Origin: Lepidodermella squamata
Taxonomy: Eukaryota > Gastrotricha
Reading direction: 5' to 3'
Length of the DNA stretch: 64,000 bases
NCBI GenBank assembly: GCA_047495785.1
Contig: JBLDXI010000033.1
Coordinates: 2,604,001 to 2,668,000 of the forward strand
In this document: positions 1-12,836 of the stretch, piece after piece
How the letters are laid out: each line of letters starts with the position of its first letter
How positions within the stretch are numbered: position 1 is the first letter of the stretch
Program-made: the position numbers and the translations under genes
Notes under the pieces: model-generated
What the model was told of the DNA's origin: nothing
Database searches by the model: none
The model's input: only the letters and a program-made list of their open reading frames with translations

Positions 1-3000
1 ATTACGACCGGCGGTACAGACTGAAGAGGCAAGGTCGAGAATTCGAATCAAGCTTGGCGGAGCGTCGGATCCAACCCTTTCCAGCTCCTTGTTCAACGAG
101 AAGACACATCGCACCACACTAAGGGTGATGTCGTAAAGCTGACCGCTATCACTGGTCTCAGCCGGATTTCCCAACGGCAAACTTTCCGTTATGGTGGTTA
201 AATTGAAAGTGGCGGTAGGTGGAAGCGGCGAGGCATTGCCATTGCTGCCTCTAGACGGCACTCCGGGCGCCGCTACTATCGGAACTATAAATTGCTTTCC
301 CTCCTGATATCTGTTAACTTGAGACTGCTGCTGCTGTTGCTGCTGCTGAGGTAATCTTGACGGTGTCTGATGGTGGGACATCAACGTTGAGAGAGGTGGC
401 CGAGAGTCTACCATGGTAACGCGAGACTGAGAGTTATTCGAATCCATACCGTTCAATGATGACATAATGCCGCCCTGGTTAGTTGCCATGGTCGCTAGCG
501 GTGGTGATAGTAGCGACGTCGAAGGTGGGGCGAGGGTAGCAACGGAATCCAACAGCCACAACGTTGCTTGTTCCAACGCCATAGTTGACGATGCAGATTT
601 GGGTGGCTGCTGAGGTTCAGAAATCGGCGGCTTCGGCGGAGCAGCTGGGTTAGCTTTCTGTTGGTACTTGTTTGCATTCAGCGCTTCCTCACGAATAGCG
701 AGTAAATGCGAAAAAATCTGATCACAGCCAGGCCGGTCGGCAGGCTGGTCAGCCCAACAAGACAGCATAAGCGAGTAGAGCGCCTGCGGGCATACCACCG
801 TTCCAGACGGTTCTGGCCGCGGCAAACGAGCTCCTACAGATAGCAATGTCGGATAATCAGCATTTCTCACATTTTGCCACGGTCTCGACCCGAAAGTTGC
901 AACTTCCCACAGGAATACACCCAGCATCCAGACGTCAGTGGCTCGCGAAAACTTCCGGAAATTCACCGACTCCGGGGCGAGCCACTTGACCGGCAGTCGC
1001 CCGCCAGTGGCCGTGTAAGTCTCGGCATCGGGTGGTAGGCGACGAGCTAAACCGAAATCCGCCAATTTCCCAAGCTCTCGCGAAAAAACGAGGACATTGC
1101 GTGCAGCAATATCGCGATGAACAAGTCGACGCGAGTGTAAGTAGGCCAGAGCTGATGCAGTTTGAGCACAAAACGTCAGTAAATCGACGATATTCAGTTG
1201 TAAATGCTCTCGCTCTTTCGTCAAAAAATCTCGTAATGGGCCTAATGGCGCCAATTCCGTTAAAATTAACAACGGATCCGTGGATGTGCTGACTCCAACC
1301 AGTGCTATTATGTAAGGATGAGCAAGTTGCCGGAAAAGACACGCTTCCTCTAGAAAATCACCCAGAGCATCGTCTGAGCCACTTTTGCACATCTTCACAG
1401 CTACTGCTATGCATTGGCCGTCCTTGCCGTTAGGTCGGTATCGGCCTTCAAAGACATCGCCAAATTGACCTTCCCCGATAAGGAGACCAATTTCGAGGCG
1501 GTTTCTGTCGATTTCAACATCGGGTTCGAAGAGCTCGATGTAGTCGTCGACGGGCGACGAATGCTTCCAGCCCACAGCATTTGATCGATTGATTTCCCTC
1601 ACGTTCTGACTTGTTTGCGAAGCTGAGCTGAATGCATTCGGCGATCGGCGCATTGTTGCATAGGATAGCACGTTATTCGTTGTTTGATCGTGCTGGCTCC
1701 GAGACGGCAGCATCGGTGAATCCAGAGGCGCGAAAGTCAACTGTGGAGGTGTAGAATCAGGCGTTCGATCACGTGCCAACCAAGCAGCAGTTCTGCTTCG
1801 AGTCAAAGCGTCGTCGATGTCCGGCTGGTGGCTGTTCGGCTCGTTCGTGATTTCGGAGTTCGTAGAATGCTCCGTTTGCGTATTCACAGTTTGAGTCTGA
1901 GCGTTAGTCCTTATAGAATTATTGCGCTGTGGGCCCCGTAGATCGGTATTGGAACGTGACCGCCCAAGGCTCCTGCAAACGAGGTACAGAAAAAAAATGA
2001 TTTTTTTCGTTGGTTTTTTTCATCACGGATGTTTGTTTTCCCGTCGCTCAATTTTTTTCCCCGCTTCCAAGTCGCGTTAGAGCAAATCAAGGAAGTTGGA
2101 CGTTTTTTACCCTTCCTTAATACAATACGATGTGTTTTTAACGAGCTGGAACCAGCGCTAAGAAAAACACTTAACGCCATGCGTAGTAACAGTAGGCGCA
2201 GCACAATAATAACAAAGATAGTGCAGTAGTGGAGTAGGAAACTAGCGGCTTTTCTCGCAATAAATCGCCTTGATTTATTTTTCGGTAACCCGCTGCGCAA
2301 ATTATACGCACAACAATGCGGGCTAATGTGTTTGGCTTGGCCACGATCGAGCACGCAGCTAACGTAAACAAATCACGAACCACGCACCGTTATCGGCCGC
2401 CGCTCGAGGCTCCAACGCCACCATTAAAAACGCGTGCAGACGTAGGATAATAAATAATGAGATAAATCTATGACGTATCGTATTGTAGAACAGCGCTGCC
2501 ACTACTTACACCTATTTGGTAGCGTATCGAGAGTAAGAACACTCTCTTAGAAAGCAGCGCCAGCGTAAAATAACCCATGCCAAGCGCACATGGCTAATGA
2601 TCAAGAAGGTGCCGCGCGCTGCCGATACCTAACCATGAATGAGTGAGTGAGTGACTCAGCGCAAGTAAGTGAATGAAAGTGTACCAGCCAGGGCGCTTCA
2701 GGCCTCGGATTGATTGCTTCGTGACCGGCTGCGGCGGCTTCTGGCCGGCCGGCGCTGGCAACGGCCGGAGAAGGTCATAGGCCTCGCCCTCTTCGTAATT
2801 GAAAGCACTGAAACGCGACGATGAGTACCAATTAGCCGCGTTCACCTGGTCTAGGCTCCAGTAATCCGAGTCATCAGTCGGCTGCTGCTGTTGCAAGGCA
2901 GCCAGCCTCGCCTTTTTCGCATCGCCAGCGATCACATTAAGGTATACATCGGAATGGTGCGGAAATTTCGGCGGTTCTTCGCACTTGCTCGCCGGCCGTG

Positions 3001-5221
3001 TTTTGTTGCGAGGCGGCAAGGCCGGCGCCGGGGAGACAATGCTAACCGAGCTGCTTTTGTACAGCGACGACGACCTGGGCAAGCACAGAATGCACGGTCC
3101 GCAGCAACACGACGTCAGCGACATGCGACGTGGCTAAGTATCGTCGGCCGTGGCGGAACAAAGGCCACGCGCGATTATCATGAGTCGTAAAATTGACAAA
3201 CAGCACGCGAAGGGACACGCGCTGTACGCTATGAAACGTTGCGAGAAAAACGGATAGCCTGCTTGGTAATCTTTAGAAAGCGAAAAATATCACGCGGTTG
3301 GAAAGAGAGGTGAATGAAACAACTATTAAATCGCGCAAAAGCAAACAAACACGAGATTTGTTGTACAGATAACCGCGAGCAGCAGTGCAGACAGCAATAT
3401 TGACTTGTTCTTCTCATTTTTGCTTCTTTTATTATTATTATTACTACCACCATCATTACGCTTTATACCTGCGCGGCTTCGATACTTCCGCCGGCAAATG
3501 ATACTCATCTTCTGCAAAGCGTTGGCTATCAACAGCCATGTTCTACACGCCTTCATTATCATTTCCTCGCCAAGATTTGGCATCGCCACAAGGAAGGAAG
3601 TATCAATAACTGACTCCGGTTGTTATGCCCACACTCATATCATGTAATTCAGGCGCAAAATGAAAATAACTGAGACTTACAGATTCACACCACCGGTCAC
3701 GTTGTGATTGCCGTGGCTACCGTTCCCAGTAGCACTTGCACCGCCGTTTTTAGGATGTTTACGTACAGTGGCAAATCCGCTGGTTACTGCGTCCGTGCGC
3801 ATACCAGTACTACCAGGCTGTCGGGCTGCAAAAGCATGATGTAAATGACGATATAACAACTTATTGACAAGTGGATATAAATTGATAAACATTAACGCGT
3901 AAATTGCTTTGTACCTTTTGAGGAGTGCGGCGCTTTGAAAGGTACAACCTCAAATGTAACGTCTTCATCGTCCAAGGCGGTGCTGCTGGATATTCCACTT
4001 GAAGCACTGGCCTGGTCACTTTTTGCCGCAGGATCTTTGCAAGGAGCAGGTAGAAGAGAACGATTTTCGCAGAAAAGACGGGTGTATCCATCTAGCAGCG
4101 ACACAATTGCACTAGCCTGCGCGGCATCACGGCACGATAAAGTTAATGAGTCACCGTCGAGCGTTTTGATTCTCAGCAGAGGACGAGAATCGTTCTTTCC
4201 AGCAGCCGGTAAAACTATTTCCGCTGAATCAAGTTGAGTGAACGGAGCAAGTTCGCAAATAGATCCCGTGGATCTGACGCAAGCCAACCTGAAGATTAAA
4301 GAAAGTAAAAACTAGCAATACTTTCGGGGTTAATTCATACCCGACAGAGGGCCCAATCCTTAAAGTAATTATTCTCTGAATTGATTGATCAGAACCATCG
4401 CTAGTTGACGACCCAAGAGTCAAATGACCAAAAGTTTCGTCCGTAAACACGTAATTGCGATTGAGAAGCTCGAGAAAACGCAGAGTACATTCTAGACAAA
4501 TAATCCGTAAATAGAAAATAAGGCAATTTAAACAAAAGTGCATACCATCGGCTGTGAGAGATGCGAATTGACGTAAATTGCTGCGTATCAATCGGCGGAA
4601 CGAGAGTTTGGCGGGCGAGTATCGAGTCAATAATATTTGCGGGAAAAAATGGGAAAATCCGACTTGTTTCTCCAAGTATCTCATATTAGCCTTGGAATAA
4701 ACAGCTTCAGGCGGACAGTCTCCCAAAACACGTCGCATTTGTAAGCATCCCAACTCCAGTAAGAGCACAGTGTCCGGTTGAGCGGATAAATCATTCGAAA
4801 TGCGATCACTCAGGCCGATGTAAACTTTGAAGACTTGTTCGAATAGTAAGCGCACAACTTGCTGCGATAATTCCGAAAGTTTGACGGGGAAAAACCTGAC
4901 ATGCACGTCGATTTTCAAGCGGACAGCTGGATCGCTTGTATGTGCATCTACCGCGTAAAATTTTGATACCAGCTCGTTCTTTTGAAGCCATTGTGTTTTT
5001 CCATTCGAAATAATGCACGCTGACAAATGCTTGCTGTCTGATCCATCGACACCTTTGCCGCAAAATTTGCGAGCAACTACGTCCAACAAATTCTGTAGCA
5101 AAGAAGTAGCCATTATTAAAAAACATTTTACAACAAAACTACCAACCTGAACTGTTGTCGACTCGTTGGTGCGCACTGTGGTGCACCAACCATTCGGTAG
5201 GCTAATCTCAACTACGCTCAT
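1..5221 (-). CDS. PTK2/kin-32: Focal adhesion kinase (FAK/PTK2, kin-32-like), 3' end outside the window
   Basis: Cytoplasmic tyrosine kinase of integrin adhesion sites. Predicted exons (-): 5221-5147, 5092-4546, 4491-4341, 4288-3915, 3825-3681, 3074-2685, 1972-1 (open at the edge); all phases agree, giving at least 1218 codons. An in-frame TGA lies directly before the ATG at 5221. The FERM domain spans the first four exons, with FAK-like blocks LELGCLQMRR, LEKQVGFSHFFP, ECTLRFLELL and LLDGYTRL. A linker carries DDYIEL (Tyr codon 1540-1542), matching the Src-recruiting DDYAEI site of vertebrate FAK. The kinase domain (about 1510-735) shows GEGQFGDV, AVAVK, HRDIAARN, DFG and LPVKWLAPES. Then come a proline-rich stretch (APPKPP), a run of eight Gln, and the start of a FAT-like domain (YDITLSVVRCVFSL). 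The activation loop has one Tyr (ETYTATGG) where vertebrate FAK has two. Least certain are the 2685 donor and the linker exons. Confidence 0.9.
325..348 (+). repeat. CTG/CAG microsatellite coding poly-Gln in FAK
   Basis: Eight CTG-type triplets (one is TTG), read on the minus strand as eight consecutive Gln codons between the kinase and FAT domains of the FAK homologue. A short in-frame repeat in a disordered linker. Confidence 0.85.
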
Positions 5222-8200
5222 TCATGATACTCAAGTTTCATTTAATGGCGATGCTAAAAAGAAAAGTTTGATATAGATCGAGGGATATGAGAGGTACCAA
5301 AGAGTCATCAGCAATAACACAGCATTAATGCTAGGACAGGGAAATTTCTCCCTAGATGACACAAGATTAGACATGTAACCTGGAGTAAATGTGGGTACTG
5401 TCAGAAAGTTAAGTAGATCGTCCCAGTAGTGGACAAGTAAATCCCTCACATAATTAAATATTGAATTTAAAGAAGCGCTTACGTTTCGTTTGCTGCAACC
5501 AAGTGTCAGGTTAGTAAAATTAAGATTTGAAAACAGTAAATATCGACATGGATGAGATTAGGGCTCTCGCATTAAACGTTATTATACTGAACCAGGTCAC
5601 GGTAATAGACCGTTTTATTCATTGGATGGCGATTGGATGAATTCTATTACGTTACGAGAAACCGGAGAGTAACAAACAGGTGATCAGAGACATACCTTTC
5701 TATTTCGTCCAAACGATGAATGAACGCGGCATTTTTAGCGGTGAATCAAAGGCCCACAAAATCCTGACTTTTATTTTATAATTGTCTGCGCTGCTCTGAA
5801 CATTTGCTTAAAATTAAGATTGATAAGTTTTTTTATGATTTGTATATTTGTGACCTTGACGTTTTCTCATTTGTCCGCGAAATTCAAATTTTGTTGTTAG
5901 CTTTCTCCGCCGAAATCCGAAACTTGCAAGTTCCTCAGAGGCCAGCTTGGCTAAGCGTCACTACAGAAAAAGAATTTGTCTTCGACCAAGAAGGGGTAAC
6001 TTGTCCCCTTTCCTCTGCGCTTTCGTCAGCGTCCGTTGGATGGAAGACCGCTCAAGCAGCGAATCTGACGTAGAACTAAACATACTGACGTACGCCATCC
6101 ATCAAACGACAAATCGCGGTTTTAGATGGATTTATTAGCCCACCAGCCACCAAACGATGTAATAAGGGATAATTTTGCGATTTGGCGATTATAACCCGAC
6201 CAAACGCACGACGGTGTTGTACACGGGTGGATGGCACGACTAGTTATGGGGTTTCATCATTTTACCACGCCCGTTGACCCCTTGGGATTGATGACTGGTG
6301 ACTGGTTGACCGACATCAATATATGCCGTTATTCATTCTTATAAAACAACCGTTTTTTCCATGTGATTGACTAATCATAGTTATCACTATAATCATCAGA
6401 TAGGGATGATATTGCTTGACCAATTGGACGTGTTGGTTTTTCGCTCCATTATTTGTTCCATAGCGTTCTAGCTTTATTTTGACCTGAAAGTCACACTGAG
6501 GAGCCAAATCACGGTTCCACGGCGCTGTCGAGTCAATCAATATCGTGTAGTAAGATTGAGTTAATGGCAATCATTTGCATGAGAGGAAGTCAGAGCTGAA
6601 AGCTGAATTCGATCTACTTGTGAGCGCCCACAGTTGCTCTTTGTCACCAGTTGCTCAGCAATTTGTCGACTTACCTGACGTATTAATATCGAGATGGCTT
6701 CTCAAAAAACTTGAATAGGTTCCTGGTTCCTAGTGCCGTGAAAGCAAGACGATTGCTTTAAAACCATCGAAAACTGATTCGATCGGAGGTTGGGTCCAAA
6801 TATTTCCACCACCAGAATTGGTATGCCACCACCGAATTTTGAGATTTTCCTAAATTACGCCCTACAGGATCCTGGGAGTTTCTATTTTAACTAACTCATA
6901 TCCTAACAGTATAAAAGTGAAAATGGTCAATTTGACTTCGGAAACATCGCTGATTTATAATATGATGCGGAATCGATATGAGCTCTTCACGCTGAATAAT
7001 AACTCGTAAAATGACCGTTGGAACGCGAATTAGGGAGATCTATCGGTTGTGCACGATCATTAAAATTGGATTCAAATGATGGAAACCCAAAAACCCATAT
7101 TATCATAAAATATAGGGATTAGGCCTTGAACCTATTGCAGGAAATGTTCAGAAGTTGGCGATGCAGCCATTGGTATAACTAGGTTTGAAAGTTTAGGGAG
7201 ATATGGAGAATATGCTGCACTCATTAGGTCGCACGCGCTTTTGTTTTACCAATAATGGACAATAAATGCAGCGGAGCTCTCTGGTGTGCGTTACAGAAGC
7301 GCCGACATGCTGATGTAATTTCGATTACCTATTCATATTAGAAGTCTGACACTCAAAATTGAAACCGTCACGTTGTATACGGATCACGTCGATGCTAGCT
7401 ATCATTTTCAGCTTATATGTTTGCTTTTCCTGGTCGACTTGGCCTAATATGCTGAGCAAAAGTTGGTCAAATTCTAGCTGCGATTGTTTTTATTGTTCTT
7501 ATTTTTAAAAAGCTATAATTATACTTATAATGGTCGGTAGAACAAAATTTCTGCCGCTCTACTCATTCTCTGGTGTCTCTAGTGTGTTAGAGAACAATTT
7601 CTAAAGTCATAGAAAAGAGAAAAAGTTCTGGCGGTGTTTCATATGCCAACTTTCCACCTGAACTAGAAGTGAAAATCCGCGCCCGTTCGACTTCTTCACA
7701 GCTACATTTTAGGCCTTGATGATGAAATATCGTGTGTTTCTCAGATCATGAACCTCAAACTATCAAAAATTTGGATAGAGCCGAGCTGGAAGGCGAAAGC
7801 AAATATTTTTATTACTGCGTTTTTTAATGCGCCATATTTCATTAGATCTGTAAAATAACATTGCGCAGTTTTCTGGAGAAGTGGATCAATTTTATTTCTT
7901 TATTTTAATTTATTTTTAATAGGCACATGGGCAGCTAGGCGAAGTATTTTATTAAAATTTTGTTTGTAATCGATATTGAATTTCTAGCAATTATACTAAC
8001 TAGTAAGTGCAGCAAACTGCGCGCCTGCTCTGAACTGCGCTGTTGTTGACTTTCGCTTGCGGACAGGTGTAGAAAATGGATATGTTTTGATTTTTATAGA
8101 TAAGAACATGATTTTTTTAATACAAAACTTCACTTTTTCGTAATTTGATCTGCGTTTATCACATGTGCTGTCTGAAAAATTGAACGCGTTGGCTGCTCGA

Positions 8201-11173
8201 ACGAAGGAATTATTACTTTTAAAAACCCAGCTGCAGTTGATCAATAAATTTAGTTTGAATATTATTATTTTTATAAATAATGCAGCACTGAGTGCTAACA
8301 CTTTCTCGGATTAGTTATTATTCGTTTGTCATCATCAGCTTACAGTTTACGGAGGTGCAAGCAGCTTTTACGAGATGGGTATTTTAATTTATAGGAAATA
8401 GACAATAGGCTAATGTCATATAATATCTACGTATTATCGAATGCTCTACTAAGAATTGCTATCAATTATTTAAGAATCAATGAAAGATCAATTCAGAAAC
8501 ATTCGAATATTTTTTTTTAATTTTACGCTTTTGCTCGCGCTATTATTATGGGCTAAAGTTCAACTCCTCGCTCAGCTCTCGGGCGAGGGAGACGTGTAAA
8601 AGTATAATAGCAAATGCCCTCATGGCACTGCCTGTTTTATGGTAGTTGCTAATAGAAAATGGTAGTCAAGCGCTCTCTTAACAGTAATAATTTATCTGAG
8701 CTTTGCGCCTCGTTTTATTCATTATGACGATTGTCACTATTTATTTATTTATAATTGGCATGAAAATCGTTATACACCGTCGCTTATCACCGATACGGTG
8801 TGCATTGTAAATATAATACACGGGCGCTCGAATTGCCGCCGTGAATTCGTAATACGAGTCTTGTTCTTACACTAAAATTTCGGGCTATATTTTATACGAA
8901 AACGTAAAAATGATAAATTTTCTATTCCAATAGTCTGTTTATAGTGCTGATATAGCTGAGCTGCTTTTTAGGTGCGGCTATTTATCAGTGTGCACACCCG
9001 ATATATTGTTTCACAGCACGGAATAACTAATAATGTATTATTATTTTTACTAAAAGTACGCTTTATACCATCGATAAAATATGATTGTGAAGATGATGAC
9101 AACCATGCATCGGCAATGACGACGAAAGAACCACGCTTAATAATAATAACAATAAAAATAATGGCGACAGTTTTGTCTCTTTTCTAAAACATTCGTTACC
9201 AGCTGAAGTATTACCTCGCCTCATTCTTTTGACGCGTTCGCTCACTGCTTCCTCTTTACATAATAAAATTATTTTATCGGAGTTTTTTATGGCAATTACC
9301 TATACCAATACATATATATGGAGACGAGATACTTTACGATTACTTGGCATTATGCAAAACAATAACAATTTGCACCTTTATTATTAAGAGAGACTAAATG
9401 GTCAAATTGATGTTTTCTCCTTTAGCAAGGTTTCGTGCTCACTCGCTTTCGCTAGCTTTTCATTATTTTGCCTCGGTTTATCAATTTGCTATTACCCTTT
9501 TCTCTTGTTATTATTATTTTTTATGACATATCGCATTTGATATCGCGTCGATTTTATTAACAGTTCTGCCTCACGGGAGAAAATATATGTGTAATTATGA
9601 TAATATTTTTTATTGCTCGGTTTTACGAATATAGCCATTTTATTTTATAATATTATTGCTTCTACTAAAATTGCGCAATGTTACGTATTCAAAAGCCTCG
9701 ACTGACTTACACATCATGCGGAATAAATTCAGTATTATTTTGATATCGTATCAAGTGAAAAGCGATAGTTTCACCTGTTATAGATTGAGACTTCTCATTG
9801 TAAAATTTAGTATTTCCTTTTACATTTTTTAATGTTGAAAGACTCCTTAATTGGCACTTTTCACTTAGCATGGTTAACAGCATTTAATGTAATCATGCGA
9901 ATTTTTAATATAATTTTCCTATCTTTCATTTTCAAAAACCGCAGTTGTTGTGCTTGTGGCGCTCATTTATTAATGTATAACGTTTTATTAATAACGTTTA
10001 TTAGACCGAATATCTCGAACTTGAGCATATGCTCTCATATAATCATCTTATTATTAAAAATGCTTCTCCATTTATAAATTATTTTTAATCATAAGCTTAG
10101 TTGAACATGGGCACTCATTATATTTGGCGGGCAAGTTACGTTTTAGTTTCAGGGTGTCTCATTAGTTTTTATTATTAGACGCAATCCATTCGGCATCCAT
10201 TGAGCAATGGATTATGGATTATTATGTATTAATTTGGTTAGAAAGTGAGTGCCTCATTTCTTAGTGCCGCTAGGCTCAAAGCGCGCCTCTCGAAACAACG
10301 CAATGACACAGGGCTAACGTGGTGAACACGGCGGCCACCTCACGGATAAATAGTAGGAATAATAATAACTGTAATAATAATAATAATGGCGACTGAAATA
10401 TTTATCTATCAGGCACACTGCATATTTCATAAGGTTTTACATCAATAAACGTGCACCCATAACCTTTTATTTTTATTAGCTTTATTAGCCCCATATTTAT
10501 CTTCTAATATTATCCGTCTTGTATTTACGCGCACGGTTCATGTGAATTTATTAGAATTTATTTGGAAATATTGCTGCTGAGCGCGGCCGCATGACAAATG
10601 CGCAGGTAGATATGTTTGCGTTTCGGCTTGTTCACGTATTCACTGTAAATTGTAAATTATTGTAAAAGTGCGCGCGTTCACTCAACACAAAAGTTCAATT
10701 ATTTCGTAACGAAAACATCGACAGCGATAAAGCAGGCGGAGCGAGAGCGCAGAGACAGCCGGCGCACGTGTGAGAACGCGAGCATCTCTCTTTCTATCGC
10801 ACATTATTATTCTAATTTGTTTTGTCTAATTTCGCACAGCTCTGTTTGTGTACGCATTAGAGTTATCATAGCCTGCGAATACGCAAATCGTGCGTTTTAA
10901 TAATTTTAATTTATTAAATTTTTGAATTTCACATACACGATTGTATTATCTATTGCGCCGTGTCACATCATCATCATCATAATCACATTTTAATTCGGCG
11001 TTTTCTTTCCGTCGCATTTAGGCGCATTTATTCAACATATACTGCGAGATTAACTTCATCATCAATTTTTCCTGTTGCTGTCGATTTACCTCACGCACCC
11101 GTTTCGTCCATAATCAGTAAAAATAATCAGCACATCAGTCAACACTGCTATTTTCGCATGTCTTGCTGATTGA
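5222..11173. other. Gene-free AT-rich interval between divergent FAK and HMBOX1-like genes
   Basis: About 6 kb with no open frame I can tie to a protein family. It is rich in AT, with runs of ATT/TAT and long T tracts. A patch near 10725-10790 is more GC-rich and contains CACGTG (E-box type) within GGCGCACGTGTG, then a TCTCTCTTTC tract; it could be part of the homeobox gene's promoter or 5' UTR, which is inference. The two flanking genes are transcribed away from each other, so promoter elements for both should lie here. Confidence 0.6.
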
Positions 11174-12836
11174 ATGAGCCTGCTGCCAGCTATGTTCAGT
11201 GTCGAACAAGTTGAATTTGTTCGCCGGTGCCGCAGCTCGGGCTTGACGCGAGACCAGGTCCTTGCTATCTGGGAGCGCCTCGACCGTATCGATGCCGAGT
11301 TCGGCGCCGCCCAATCTCAGGCGTTGGCCGCGCCGTCGTTTCCGGCCGCGCCAAACACGGCCACAAACTCGCCGCAGATCTCGCGTGAATTCATGCAGTT
11401 GCTGCAACAGGAGCGAAACCAGCAAGCCAACGCGCTTATGATGATTCAAATGCAGCAATTGCTGTCGACTGCAAACGGCTCGAAACCGGCCAATCTGTCA
11501 CAGAAAACCGCGCCTCATCCGCTGAACAGCGATTCTGCGGAGAATGCCGAGGCTAAGCTGCCACTTGCCGACGCTGCACACCTCGAAATGAAGCCAGAAC
11601 TCGCGGAACCCGCAGCGGCACACCAGGCCGCCGATTCTGTGCCGATGCGGCTCGTCGAAGAGGGCGATCCTGATCTGGTGGATTTTCTGCGGAAGAACAA
11701 CGAGCCAGCTATCTGCGAGCAAATTCGGCAATTCATCGCGCTAAATGGCATCAAACAGCACCAAGTCGCTGTTCTAGTCGGCACATCGCAGTCTTACATC
11801 TCTAAGTATCTGAAAGCTGATTATCTCGAAATGTCGGAACGCTCTAGGCGAAATATCTATCGTTGGTACGTCACATATCGAAACCAGCCAGCTCGTGCAA
11901 GTAAGTTTGCTGATAAATTTATTTAAGGGAGCCTCAAATTGATCGATTAAATTAACGATAATTTTCTATTTTTTCGTAGTTACGGATGCGTGCGCCGTGA
12001 TCGCGAACCCGCACCTGCAACATCCTCTCAACTCATCGCTGCCTTTGACCGTTCCGTTATCGGTGAACAGCAACAACAACGGGTTGCCGCTGTATCCCGT
12101 CAACGGCGCAAGCGATACTCAAAACCCGGCCGCTGTGTCGCCTAACCAGTGCAATAATGCCCCGGGCTCGCCTCGCTCCACCTCTTCGTCATCTGGAGGC
12201 AACCATCACAACGCCGCCAACTCGACCCCAGCCGCTAACCACTGGTCATCATCATCTCACCACAGTAATCATCACCTGTCGTCGTCGACCCACCGTCGTT
12301 TTCGATTCACGTTTCGCGCGCAACAACTGGCGATACTCGAGCGGGCCTTCAGCGAGGACACCTACCCGACGGTTGAGCGGCGAGAAGAACTCGCGCGGCA
12401 GCTCTCTGTTGGGCTCGACAGTGACCAAGCTGTCAGCCTCTTTACCGTCACAAACTGGTTTGCGAATCGCCGCAAGGAAGCGAAACGTGCCGCGGTCGAG
12501 GAGGGCCTCAATGTCGAAGAGCTGGGCATGAAGCGCGGTCGCGGCAGGCCTTCGATTTTACACCGAATGGCCAGTGCACAACTGCGTGAGACCCGGCAAA
12601 GTGCTGCGAATCTCGGAGGCGAACCTCTCCCGAACAACTCATCGGGTGAGACGTGCGCGAAACGTGCGAAAAACGACGACGGCACGGCGGGTTCTGAGTG
12701 CGGCGGTGACGACTGTGAGTCAGTTTCCACAGCAGCAGGCGATGCGCCCGACGACTTGTCATCGTCCTCTGTTGGTTATCGCCAAAGCACGGCTGATCTA
12801 GCGGTTTTTCCTACTCCTGAACTGATTGCCGGTTGA
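11174..12836 (+). CDS. hmbx-1: HMBOX1-type homeobox transcription factor (HNF1_N/POU-like domain plus atypical homeodomain)
   Basis: Nuclear DNA-binding protein related to HMBOX1 (HOT1), known in vertebrates to bind telomeric repeats and to repress transcription. Two exons, 11174-11900 and 11980-12836, joined by a 79-bp GT-AG intron; 527 aa. An in-frame TGA immediately precedes the ATG. The N-terminal block FSVEQVEFVRRCRSSGLT parallels HMBOX1 FTIEQIDLLQRLRRTGMT. A POU-like block has DFLRKNNEPAICEQIRQFI and VGTSQSYISKYL, ending RRNIYRWY. A Ser/His/Asn-rich linker leads to the homeodomain (about 12293-12490: FRFTFRAQQLAILERAF, then TNWFANRRKEAKR). Just after it, KRGRGRPS (about 12529-12552) is an AT-hook-like motif. 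A Ser/Asp-rich tail follows. HNF1 proper is less likely because the homeodomain lacks the very long HNF1 loop. Confidence 0.92.

Noticed and set aside
2029-3190. Plus-strand open frames over FAK introns and linker exons
   Set aside because: They overlap minus-strand exons joined in phase, and their translations are low-complexity Arg-rich.
11135-11458. Minus-strand open frames over the HMBOX1-like exons
   Set aside because: Shadows of the coding strand; the plus-strand reading matches HMBOX1 throughout.
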